Of a stretch of 64,000 nucleotides of DNA, positions 43,632 through 51,408 are shown piece by piece. The notes below the pieces were generated by a model. It had not been told where the DNA came from and ran no database searches. It worked only from the letters and a program-made list of their open reading frames with translations. Source of the DNA: Sphingomonas soli NBRC 100801 (GTDB lineage: Bacteria; Pseudomonadota; Alphaproteobacteria; Sphingomonadales; Sphingomonadaceae); the NCBI RefSeq assembly GCF_001591025.1, contig NZ_BCTZ01000017.1:62001-126000 (forward strand), in the 5' to 3' direction. The stretch's first letter is position 1; every line of letters begins with the position of its first letter. The position numbers and the translations under genes are program-made.

Positions 43632-44758
43632 GCGAGTACGCCTTCTGCGGCCAGCGCCGCGATTTCGTCGGCGGGGATGCCCAGGAAGCCCTCGAACACC
43701 TCGCGGTTATGCTCGCCCAGATTGGGCGGCGGTCCGACCTTGATTTCGGAGCGGGAGAAGGAAGCGGGCGGCGCGGGCATCTCGCAGCTTCCGATCACCG
43801 AATGATCGACGCGCACATAATGGCCGCCTTCGGCCAGTTCGGGATCGGTGAAGACGTCGCGTCCGTCGAATACAGCTTCGGCAGGGATGCCGGCGGCGGA
43901 AATGCGGTTTGCCACGGCGTGCTTGTCCTGCGTCGCGGTCCATGCCGCCAGGTCGGCGCCGCCGGTCAGCGCGTCGAGCGCCTTCGCATCGGCTTCGTCG
44001 CGTATGGCGATTGCGACCCATTGGTCATGGCCGCGCGTGGGGTACACGCCCTGCTGGATCGAGGGGGAAGCGTTGCCGCGCTTCGGGCCGGGGGCCAGCT
44101 GCTCCTGCACCAGCACATCGCTCAGCACATGCACCAGCGGCTCGACCTGCGACACGTCGATATGGCGGCCCTGGCCAGTGACCCGGCGATGCTCGAGCGC
44201 GGCGAGCACGCCCATGGTGGCGAACATCGGCGCGATCACGTCGCCATAGGCGAAGGGCGGCATGTGCGGCGGCGTATCGGGCCAACCGGAAAGCGCCGCG
44301 AGACCGGAAAGTGCCGCCGCGCTGTTCCCATAGCCGCGCAGGTCGGACATTGGCCCGGTGCGCCCGGCGACGCTGACCGAAAGCATGATGATCTCTGGCC
44401 GCTCCTTGGCGAGCGTGGCGTAATCGAGGCCCAGCCGCTCCATGAAGCCCTTGCCGAAATTCTCGACCACGACATCGGCCCAGTCGACCAGCTTTTTCGC
44501 GATCTCCACGCCGCGCGGATCGCCCAGATTGATCGTGACGCCGAGCTTGCTGGTGTTGGTGATCGCGAAGAACAGCGATCCGTTCGGGTTGCGCTTGCCG
44601 TCCTTGAAGGGCGGGCTCATCCGCCCGAGGTCGAGGCGCTTGGCGCTTTCGACCTTCACCACCGTCGCGCCGTGATCGGCCAGGTCCTTGGTCGCGCGCG
44701 GGCCCGCGCCCACCCAGCTGAAATCGGCGATCTTAACGCCTGCCAGTGCCTGACTCAT
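43628..44758 (-). CDS. CaiB/BaiF family protein lacking the usual catalytic Asp, paralogue 4
   Basis: A 376-residue CaiB-family protein (MSQALAGVKIADFSWVGAGP). Standard elements are LADHGATVVKVESAKRLD, TNTSKLGVTINLGDPRG and GQGRHIDVSQVEPLVHV. At the position of the catalytic Asp it reads RGYGNSAAALSG, with Gly144/Asn145 in place of Asp. It may therefore bind CoA esters without forming the aspartyl-CoA anhydride, or use another residue. The ATG is coupled to dctP by ATGA. It is the promoter-proximal one of the four paralogues, directly behind the TRAP transporter genes. Confidence 0.88.
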   Translation of the reverse strand: MSQALAGVKIADFSWVGAGPRATKDLADHGATVVKVESAKRLDLGRMSPPFKDGKRNPNGSLFFAITNTSKLGVTINLGDPRGVEIAKKLVDWADVVVENFGKGFMERLGLDYATLAKERPEIIMLSVSVAGRTGPMSDLRGYGNSAAALSGLAALSGWPDTPPHMPPFAYGDVIAPMFATMGVLAALEHRRVTGQGRHIDVSQVEPLVHVLSDVLVQEQLAPGPKRGNASPSIQQGVYPTRGHDQWVAIAIRDEADAKALDALTGGADLAAWTATQDKHAVANRISAAGIPAEAVFDGRDVFTDPELAEGGHYVRVDHSVIGSCEMPAPPASFSRSEIKVGPPPNLGEHNREVFEGFLGIPADEIAALAAEGVLA

Positions 44759-45783
44759 TTGGGTACTCCACATCCGGCGGGTACGCCCCGCTCGATCAGT
44801 TGCGCGGCGCGCTGGGCGATCGCATTGCCGTCGACGCCGAATGCTTCGAGGTGGCGGCTGATGCGGAAGGCGTTGGCGCGGTAGAGCGCGTCGAAGCGCT
44901 CCTGCTCGCCGGGGGCGATGGCAATCTCCTCGATCCCGGCTTCGCGCGCATAAGCGTGGCCGGAGATCAATGCGGCTTCGAGCTCACGCACCATCGCGTC
45001 CTCCCAGATCTTCTCGCCGCGCGTGAAGATGGCCTGATATTCCGGGCTGAGCTGGTTCCACGCGATCAGCGACATCGCCCGGCCAGGATAGGCGCCGCGC
45101 GGGATCTTGAGCGTCGAGAAATATTTGCCGACATCGGCGAGGTGGACAGCGCGCAGCGCGTCCGCCGGGGCGACGACGCCGTCGATCACGCCCTTCGCCA
45201 TCGCCGGATAGACTTCGGCCATCGACATGTTGATCGGGTCGGCGCCCAGCGCGCGCAGCACGTCGGCGGTATCGGCCTGGGCGCGCAGGCGGAGTCCCTT
45301 CAGGTCGGCGAGCGTGCGGATCGGCTTGTCGCGGGTGAGGATGCCGGGGAAATTGCCGCCCTGCACCGCGAGGATGCGAACGCCCTTCACTTCGCCGTTG
45401 ATCGCCGGGAATTCTTCCGCGAGGCAGCGATAGACCGCCACCTGCTGCTGAATGTCGCCAATCCCGCTGTAGAAGCTCGGCTGGATGCGCTGGACGTGTG
45501 CACTGCGCGCATACATCGGCGTTATCATGCCGATGTCGGACACGCCGTGTCGGATCTCCAGCATGTTCTCGTTCGACGAGAGCAGATGCCCACCCCAATG
45601 CGGATGAATGCGAACCTTGCCGCCCGTTTGTTCCTCGATCCACTTCATCCAGACGATATCCGCCCGGCTAAACGGATGCGTAGCACTATAAGGGCTAGCA
45701 TAGGTCAGCGCCGTTACGTTGGGGTCGGGCCGGCCGCAGGCTGCGAGTGCGAGCAGGACGGCGATTGCGAACAGTTTCTTCAT
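44755..45783 (-). CDS. dctP: TRAP transporter solute-binding lipoprotein DctP
   Basis: A 342-residue extracytoplasmic solute receptor. The signal peptide ends in a lipobox (LALAACGRP), so it is membrane anchored. DctP-family marks are WIEEQTGGKVRIHPHWGGHL, EIRHGVSDIGMITPMY and TLADLKGLRLRAQADTADVL; the last contains the conserved Arg that pairs with a substrate carboxylate. The segment MAEVYPAMAKGVIDGVVAP is the other family hallmark. It should capture an organic acid and hand it to DctQM. It lies six bases after dctM and overlaps the CaiB paralogue behind it, which implies the imported acid is then activated to a CoA ester. Confidence 0.93.
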   Translation of the reverse strand: MKKLFAIAVLLALAACGRPDPNVTALTYASPYSATHPFSRADIVWMKWIEEQTGGKVRIHPHWGGHLLSSNENMLEIRHGVSDIGMITPMYARSAHVQRIQPSFYSGIGDIQQQVAVYRCLAEEFPAINGEVKGVRILAVQGGNFPGILTRDKPIRTLADLKGLRLRAQADTADVLRALGADPINMSMAEVYPAMAKGVIDGVVAPADALRAVHLADVGKYFSTLKIPRGAYPGRAMSLIAWNQLSPEYQAIFTRGEKIWEDAMVRELEAALISGHAYAREAGIEEIAIAPGEQERFDALYRANAFRISRHLEAFGVDGNAIAQRAAQLIERGVPAGCGVPK

Positions 45784-45789
45784 CGCTGG

Positions 45790-47097
45790 TTATCCCTGCA
45801 GAGACGGAAGCCACAGCACGGTGATCGGGAACGCGATCAGCATGGCGAGGTGAAAGAAATCGCTGACGAGGAAGGGGATCACGCCGCGGAAGATCGATCC
45901 CAGCGAGATGTCCTTCGCCTGGGCGTGGATCACATAGACGTTGAACCCCAGCGGCGGATGGACGAACCCGATCTCCATCGTGCGCACGAGGAAGATGCCG
46001 AACCAGATCGGGCTGAGACCGAGGCTGTGGACCACCGGTAGCAGGATCGGGGTCATCAGCAGCATCAGCGCGAGGCCATCGAGGAACGAGCCGAGCAGCA
46101 GCAGCATGACTGCCATCACGATGATCGCCATGGTCGGCGACGCGCCGACCGAATGGACGAGATCGATCATGTGATCGGGGATGCCGGTCACGCTCACAAA
46201 GGTGCTGAAGACGATCGCGCCGATCACGATCGTGTAGATCATGCCGGTGGTGCGCAGCGTTTCGAACAACGCGTTGCTGAGCGCGGGCAGCGTGAACTTG
46301 CGCCGCACGGCCAGGATGACGAGCCCGCCGACACAGCCCACGGATGCCGCTTCAGTGGGGGTGAACCAGCCCAGTATGAGCCCGCCGACCACGAAGAGCA
46401 CGAGCAGCGAGATATCGGTGATCCGCAGCGCCGCGGCACCGCGCTCGCGCCAGGTCGCGCGCGGGCCGGGGGGCGCCAGTTCGGGCTTCCAGCGGACCAT
46501 GATCAGCACGGCGGCGATGTAGAACAGCGCCTGGGTGATGCCGGGGATGACCGCCGCGGCGAAGATCTTGCCGATCGACTGTTCGGCGATGATGCCGAAC
46601 ACGATCAGCGCGCCGCTGGGCGGGATGAGCGAGCCGAGCGTGCCGCCTGCGGCCAGCGCACCCGCCGCGAAGCCCGGATGATAGCCCTGACGCCGCATCT
46701 CCGGGAGCGCGACCGCACTGACCGTCGCGACGGTGGCGAGGCTCGATCCGCTGATCGCGCCAAAGCCCGCGCAGCCGCCGATCGAGGCGACGCCGAGGCC
46801 ACCGCGCTTATGCCCGATCAGCTTGGCGGCGAGCCCGAAGAAATCGCCGCTGGCCCCCGCGGCGAAACAGAGCTGCGCCATCAGCATGAACAGCGGCAAT
46901 ACGCCGAGCTCGTAGCGGGTGACGGTGTCGAATGCGATCACGCCGACTTTGATCAGCGCCGCTTCGGGCGTGAGCAGCAAGGCGAGGCCCAGCGTACCCA
47001 CCAATGCGAGCGACGCGCCGATCGGAATCCCGGCCATCAGGATCACGAGCAGGATTATGAAGGCAAGCAGGCCGATGGCCTCTGGCAGCAGGGTCAT
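45790..47097 (-). CDS. dctM: TRAP transporter large permease DctM
   Basis: A 435-residue integral membrane protein with about 12 helices, the sodium/proton-coupled large subunit of a TRAP transporter. Marks are MAGIPIGASLALVGTLGLAL, GCAGFGAISGSSLATVATV (the conserved hairpin), AAGGTLGSLIPPSGALIVFG and GWFTPTEAASVGCVGG. The C-terminal FVHPPLGFNVYVIH is also characteristic. It overlaps dctQ by four bases and is followed six bases later by dctP, the usual QMP order. Confidence 0.95.
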   Translation of the reverse strand: MTLLPEAIGLLAFIILLVILMAGIPIGASLALVGTLGLALLLTPEAALIKVGVIAFDTVTRYELGVLPLFMLMAQLCFAAGASGDFFGLAAKLIGHKRGGLGVASIGGCAGFGAISGSSLATVATVSAVALPEMRRQGYHPGFAAGALAAGGTLGSLIPPSGALIVFGIIAEQSIGKIFAAAVIPGITQALFYIAAVLIMVRWKPELAPPGPRATWRERGAAALRITDISLLVLFVVGGLILGWFTPTEAASVGCVGGLVILAVRRKFTLPALSNALFETLRTTGMIYTIVIGAIVFSTFVSVTGIPDHMIDLVHSVGASPTMAIIVMAVMLLLLGSFLDGLALMLLMTPILLPVVHSLGLSPIWFGIFLVRTMEIGFVHPPLGFNVYVIHAQAKDISLGSIFRGVIPFLVSDFFHLAMLIAFPITVLWLPSLQG

Positions 47098-47576
47098 TTA
47101 CGAAGGCCCTTCACGAAAGCGACGGCGAAATGGAGCGCGGCGAGGGTGCACGCGGTGATCCAGATCATCCGGAACGGCGCGAGGCGGATCGCGAGCAGCT
47201 CGGTCATTTCCGTCGTCGGCCACAGATCGAACGCAACCCAGATCGAGCCGAAGGCGAGCAGGCCAAAAGTGATCGCCAGCGCCACGCGCCCTATCTGGGC
47301 GAGCATCGACTTGGTCCGGCCCGATGCGCGGCCAACGATCAGATCGACCGTGGCGTGGCGATTCATCAGGCTGACCATCAGGATCGCCGAGGACAGCGCC
47401 ACGACGAGCGCGACCTGGAATATCTCGATCGAGCCGACCACCGCGAAGCCCGTATGGCGGCCAAGCACCGCGAGCGCGTCGGTTGCCATCGCTCCGATCA
47501 GCCCCACCGAGCCCGTGAATATCAGGAATCGCTGCGCGCGGCTCAGCGATTCCGGTGCTTCGTCGGTGTTATCCAT
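47094..47576 (-). CDS. dctQ: TRAP transporter small permease DctQ
   Basis: A 160-residue protein with four predicted membrane helices, the small subunit of the TRAP permease. The segment NRHATVDLIVGRASGRTKSM between helices 2 and 3 fits the DctQ signature region. It forms the membrane complex with DctM. It starts 51 bases downstream of the MFS gene, so it is likely part of the same transcript but could have an internal promoter. Confidence 0.9.
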   Translation of the reverse strand: MDNTDEAPESLSRAQRFLIFTGSVGLIGAMATDALAVLGRHTGFAVVGSIEIFQVALVVALSSAILMVSLMNRHATVDLIVGRASGRTKSMLAQIGRVALAITFGLLAFGSIWVAFDLWPTTEMTELLAIRLAPFRMIWITACTLAALHFAVAFVKGLRK

Positions 47577-47627
47577 TACCCCTCCGTGACGGGTTTAAGG
47601 CGCGCTGCGCCGCCCATGTTCCGGTGT

Positions 47628-48782
47628 TCATCGAATGCTCCGTTCGCGCGGAGCCAAAATGGTTGCGGCAAGGCCGGCCGCGAAGATCGCGATGGCCAGC
47701 GGCGTCAGCGAAGCCGAGCCGATGGCGATCATCATCGCGGTCACGCCCGCGCTGACGATCATCTGGATGGCGCCGGCCAGGCTGGTCGCGGTGCCCGCAA
47801 TCCCTTCCTCGGCGTGCATCGCGCCGGCCGCGCCGGTGGGCGAGACAATCCCGCACCCCAGCCCGACCATCAGCATCGGCGCGATCAGCGCCACGGGCCC
47901 ATTGCCGCCTAGCAGCGCCGTCGCGAGCATCGCAGCGCCGCCGCTCGCGACTAGGATGAGGCCGATGCGAAAGGCGTCCTGTCCTCGCATCAGGCGAACC
48001 AGGAAGGTGCCCACGATCGCCATTCCCGCGACGAACACATAGCAAAGCCCCGCTTGTGCGGGTGTCAGATGATATTGCCCGATCAGCAGGAATGGCGATC
48101 CGGACAGGAACATGAACAGCGCGCTGGTAGCCAGCGAATTTCCCGCGACATAGCCGCGGAAGCGGGCGTTGCGCGCCAGCCGGGCATAGGAGCGCAGCAG
48201 GTGCGGCGGCTGGCCGGGAGGCGACCGGCGCGGCACCAGCCAGGCTGCGGCCACGCCCATGGCAAGGCCGCTCAGCGCCAGCACGACGAACACCGATCGC
48301 CAGCCCGCCAGCGACACCAGCGCGCCACCGATCGTGGGCGCGATGGTGGGCGACAAGAGCACGGCGCTTGTGAGCGCGGCGAGATTGGCTGGCGTGTCTT
48401 CCCGCGCGGAAAGATCCGAAATCATGGCCCGCGCCGAGATCAGACATGCCGCAGCCCCCGCCGCTTCGATCAGCCGGGCAAGCAGCAGCATCTCCACAGT
48501 CTGCGCCGCCGCCGCAAATGCCGAGGCGGTCACGAAGATCGCGATGCCCGCTAGCAGCACCGGGCGCCGCCCGATCGCATCGGAGATCGGGCCTGCCGCC
48601 AATTGCCCGCCGCCCAGCCCGAGCAGGTACAGGCTGATCGTCAACTGCACGGTGCCCGGATTGGAAGCCATCTCGCCCGCGATCGAGGGCAATGCGGGCA
48701 CGAACATATGGATGGCGAGCGAGCCGAGCGCGCTCACGCCGGCAAGCAGCAGGATCAGGCGTCGATCGAGCGTTGCGGCCAT
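47628..48782 (-). CDS. MFS transporter, Bcr/CflA (drug-resistance) type
   Basis: A 384-residue, 12-helix major facilitator. The N-terminus LILLLAGVSALGSLAIHMFVP and the motif PISDAIGRRPVLLAGIA are typical of the Bcr/CflA group, as is LIEAAGAAACLISARAMISD. These carriers usually export drugs or toxic intermediates. Its place ahead of the TRAP-CaiB genes suggests it may relieve accumulation of an acid intermediate, but import cannot be excluded. It begins six bases after the truncated dioxygenase-like gene. Confidence 0.88.
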   Translation of the reverse strand: MAATLDRRLILLLAGVSALGSLAIHMFVPALPSIAGEMASNPGTVQLTISLYLLGLGGGQLAAGPISDAIGRRPVLLAGIAIFVTASAFAAAAQTVEMLLLARLIEAAGAAACLISARAMISDLSAREDTPANLAALTSAVLLSPTIAPTIGGALVSLAGWRSVFVVLALSGLAMGVAAAWLVPRRSPPGQPPHLLRSYARLARNARFRGYVAGNSLATSALFMFLSGSPFLLIGQYHLTPAQAGLCYVFVAGMAIVGTFLVRLMRGQDAFRIGLILVASGGAAMLATALLGGNGPVALIAPMLMVGLGCGIVSPTGAAGAMHAEEGIAGTATSLAGAIQMIVSAGVTAMMIAIGSASLTPLAIAIFAAGLAATILAPRERSIR

Positions 48783-48788
48783 GCGCGG

Positions 48789-49001
48789 TCAGGACAGGAT
48801 AAGCGGGAATGGCTCGGAACCCACGGCATCGCCCGGCCTGGCAGGGGCGCGTTTGCGCAATGACCCAAGCTTCTCTCCGCGCAGGAAATTGCCGGGCCGA
48901 TCGCTCACACCGCGCAGGAGGACCGCCCCGTCATGCTCGAATCGCGTGACGGGATCTTCATCGACGATGGGTCGATCCACCAAATCGGGTTGCGTAGCCA
49001 T
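48789..49001 (-). pseudogene. Truncated phytanoyl-CoA dioxygenase-like N-terminus (70 codons)
   Basis: A short open frame with a strong AGGAGAGGTG site before its ATG (MATQPDLVDRPIV). The stretch VTRFEHDGAVLLRGV matches the start of phytanoyl-CoA dioxygenase-family proteins, where a DGavvLRG motif opens the fold. After that the frame continues for about 40 residues with no match and stops, so the iron-binding HxD...H body is missing. It is either the remnant of a dioxygenase eroded by deletion or a small protein kept for translational coupling to the MFS gene six bases downstream. It would be first in the operon and is divergent from the LysR gene. Confidence 0.55.
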
Positions 49002-49058
49002 CACCTCTCCTGTCTGGAGGGGTACCGCGCCCGATCCGGCCCGCGCCAACAGTCAGTT

Positions 49059-49105
49059 GTTATGGTGGGTATAAGCATATAGTGTATCTTTCTCGGCGCC
49101 ATAAC
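49059..49105. promoter_or_regulatory. Inverted repeat in the LysR/CoA-operon divergent promoter
   Basis: GTTATGG (49059-49065) and CCATAAC (49099-49105) flank an AT-rich centre with GTATAAGCATATAGTGTAT. This fits a divergent LysR-controlled promoter with a binding site plus -10 elements. The assignment to the LysR protein is inference. Confidence 0.45.
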
Positions 49106-49127
49106 GGAACAGCGACAGGGGCAAGGC

Positions 49128-50012
49128 GTGGAGACGAGACGTCTCGAATATTTCATACGGATCGCAGATGCGGGAAGCATCAATCGCGCCGCCGCCGCAC
49201 TGGGCATCGCGCAGCCCGCGCTGAGCCAGCAGCTTGCCATCCTGGAGAGCGAGCTCAAGCTTGAGCTGTTCACCCGTTCGCATAGCGGCGTTTCGCTGAC
49301 CGAGGCCGGCCGGCGGCTCTATCCCCGCGCCCAGATCCTACTGCGCTATTTCGACGCGCTCACCACGGGTGACACCGAGGGGCAGGCGATCTCCTTCGTC
49401 ACCGTCGGGCTGCCGCCAACGCTCGTGATGCCGGTCGGCATGCCGTTGATCGAACGCGTCCTGGTGGAGCATCCCCGCATCCGCATCCATCTGGTGGAGT
49501 CATCGGCGACCGAGCTGGCGAGCAATCTTGCCGCAGGTCTGCTGGACATGGCCGTGATCCCCTCCGCCCCGACCGGGCCAGACATCATCGCCGATCCGAT
49601 CATTCAGGAAGACATTGTGATCGTCACGGCGGCGAATGCGCCCCCGCCGCCCACCAATCCTGCCGAGCTTGCCGCGATGCCATGGTTCGTCACGCGTGAC
49701 GCGAATATCCTGCGGGGCGTGCTGTTCACCTGGCTGCTGCAGGTGGAGCCGAAGATAATGGCCGAAGTGAACGCGCTGCCGGTGGTGCTTGCGCTTGTCG
49801 CGAAAGGGCATGGCATGGCGCTTTTGCCCCGGTCCGCCGTCGCGGCCGGCGTGGCGGAAGGGCTTCTGGCGGCGTGGCCGACAGGGACGGAGCCGATGCG
49901 GCGCACGCTGAATTTTTCCCGGCGCACCGATGTTCCGGCCGGTCCGTCCTTCACCGCCGTCGAAAACCTGATCCGCGAGTTGGTGAAGGAAACCTTCGGC
50001 TCCATCAGTTGA
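49128..50012 (+). CDS. LysR-family transcriptional regulator
   Basis: A 294-residue LysR-type activator with a GTG start. The helix-turn-helix is at about 1-60 (RRLEYFIRIADAGSINRAA, then QPALSQQLAILESELKLELF), and the effector domain includes PPTLVMPVGMPLIERVLVEHP and LLPRSAVAAGVAEGLLAAWP. The N-terminal METRRLEYFIRIADAGSI resembles the NAC/CbbR-like subgroup linked to catabolic operons. It is divergent from the truncated dioxygenase/MFS/TRAP/CaiB operon and is its likely regulator, presumably induced by the imported acid or a CoA intermediate. Confidence 0.9.
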   Translation: METRRLEYFIRIADAGSINRAAAALGIAQPALSQQLAILESELKLELFTRSHSGVSLTEAGRRLYPRAQILLRYFDALTTGDTEGQAISFVTVGLPPTLVMPVGMPLIERVLVEHPRIRIHLVESSATELASNLAAGLLDMAVIPSAPTGPDIIADPIIQEDIVIVTAANAPPPPTNPAELAAMPWFVTRDANILRGVLFTWLLQVEPKIMAEVNALPVVLALVAKGHGMALLPRSAVAAGVAEGLLAAWPTGTEPMRRTLNFSRRTDVPAGPSFTAVENLIRELVKETFGSIS

Positions 50013-50067
50013 TCATATCCAGGGCGGCGCTTGGCGCTGCTGCGCAGAAAGGGCTCTCGAATTAGCC

Positions 50068-50508
50068 ATGGCACGTAATGCTCTCTCCTTCGGCGCTTTG
50101 TCGTCGCTTGTCGGCTATCGCTTGCGCCGGGCCTCCGGTGCCTTTGCGCTGGATTTTCATGACGCGATGAAGGGCACGGGGATGCGCCAGGTGCTGGTCG
50201 GCATCCTAGCGATCGTGGAGGCCAATCCCCGCGTGAATCAGGGCGCGGTCGGCGTGGCGCTGGGTATCAAGCGCGCCAACATGGTCTCGCTGATCAACGA
50301 GCTGGTGGATGCGGGTCTGGTGGAGCGCGAAGTCTCAGCGGATGATCGCCGCGCATTTTCGCTCACGCTTACCGGTGCCGGTGAGACAATGCGCAAGAAT
50401 TGCATCGCGCGCATCCAGGAACATGAAGACCGGATGCTCGCCGCGCTGGATGCGGAGGAGCGTGCGACGCTGCTCAGGCTGCTCGGCCGGATCGAAGCCA
50501 AAGCCTAG
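50068..50508 (+). CDS. MarR-family regulator, likely of the hydroxycinnamate operon (FerR-like)
   Basis: A 146-residue winged-helix regulator: QGAVGVALGIKRANMVSLIN forms the recognition helix region and VEREVSADDRRAFSLTLT the wing with the conserved DxR. MarR proteins of this type sense hydroxycinnamoyl-CoA thioesters in ferulate operons (FerR, FerC, CouR, HcaR are known examples). It converges on the fer-type operon with only about 20 bases between stops, which supports but does not prove that link; the target promoter would be upstream of the aldehyde dehydrogenase gene. Confidence 0.87.
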   Translation: MARNALSFGALSSLVGYRLRRASGAFALDFHDAMKGTGMRQVLVGILAIVEANPRVNQGAVGVALGIKRANMVSLINELVDAGLVEREVSADDRRAFSLTLTGAGETMRKNCIARIQEHEDRMLAALDAEERATLLRLLGRIEAKA

Positions 50509-50529
50509 CGGGGGGTCGTTGGCAGCGCA

Positions 50530-51396
50530 TCAGGCGAGACCGAGCAGCCTCGCCGCATTGCCCTTCAATATCGCTTCGCGCAGCTCGGGCTTGAACCCGG
50601 CTTCGTCATAGGCCGCGATCCACCTGTCGGGCGGGATCAGCGGGAAATCCGATCCGAACAGGAATTTGTGGCCCAATTGGGTGTTGGCATACTTCACGAT
50701 CTGCGCCGGGAAATATTTGGGGCTCCAGCCAGAAAGGTCGATGAATACGTTGGGCTTGTGCAGCGCCATCGACAGCGATTCATCGGTCCAGGGCCAGCCA
50801 GGATGCGCCAGGATGATCTTGATGTTGGGGAAGCGCACGGCAACTTCGTCCACCAGGATCGGCTGACCATATTTCAGCCGGATGCCGCCGCCGCCGGGCA
50901 TGCCGGTGCCCATGCCGGAGTGCCCGGTGTGGAAGATGGCGGGCAGGCCATAATGGTCGATGACTTCGTATAGCGGCCAGGCCATCGGATCGGCGGGGTC
51001 GAAATTCTGAAGCGGCGGGTGGAACTTGAAACCCTTCACCCTATGCTTCTCGATCAGGTCGCGCGCTTCGATCGCGCCGCGCTTCCCCTTGTGGGGATCG
51101 ATCGAGGCGAAGGCGAGCATGATGTCGCTGTTCGCCGCGGCTGCTTCGGCAATCTCTTCGTTGCGGATGCGCTGGATGCCGGTGCCGGCTTCCATATCGA
51201 CCGTGAACATGACGAAGCCGATCTGGCGCTCGCGATAATGCGCGATCGTTTCGGGGATCGTCGGGCGGCGGCGGTCCGCCTTGAAATATTTGGTGCTTGC
51301 GTCGAGGAATTCGCCGAAGATCGGGTCCTCATGATCGTGGCACGAGACCTCGGCATGGACGTGGATGTCGATCGCCTTGAGCTTCGATACGTCCAT
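50530..51396 (-). CDS. Amidohydrolase-2 family hydrolase/decarboxylase in the hydroxycinnamate operon
   Basis: A 288-residue TIM-barrel metal hydrolase. The metal-binding start is AIDIHVHAEV (His-x-His at 11-13). GFKFHPPLQNFDP, FHTGHSGMG and ILAHPGWPW carry further histidines, and FGSDFPLIPPDRW has the catalytic Asp. The family includes ACMS decarboxylase-like enzymes and the ring-side hydrolase CouO, which cleaves 4-hydroxyphenyl-beta-ketoacyl-CoA. Being 12 bases behind the feruloyl-CoA synthetase gene suggests a role in removing a hydroxycinnamoyl side-chain intermediate. The CouO-like assignment is inference from context. Confidence 0.82.
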   Translation of the reverse strand: MDVSKLKAIDIHVHAEVSCHDHEDPIFGEFLDASTKYFKADRRRPTIPETIAHYRERQIGFVMFTVDMEAGTGIQRIRNEEIAEAAAANSDIMLAFASIDPHKGKRGAIEARDLIEKHRVKGFKFHPPLQNFDPADPMAWPLYEVIDHYGLPAIFHTGHSGMGTGMPGGGGIRLKYGQPILVDEVAVRFPNIKIILAHPGWPWTDESLSMALHKPNVFIDLSGWSPKYFPAQIVKYANTQLGHKFLFGSDFPLIPPDRWIAAYDEAGFKPELREAILKGNAARLLGLA

Positions 51397-51408
51397 GGCG
51401 TTCGCTCC

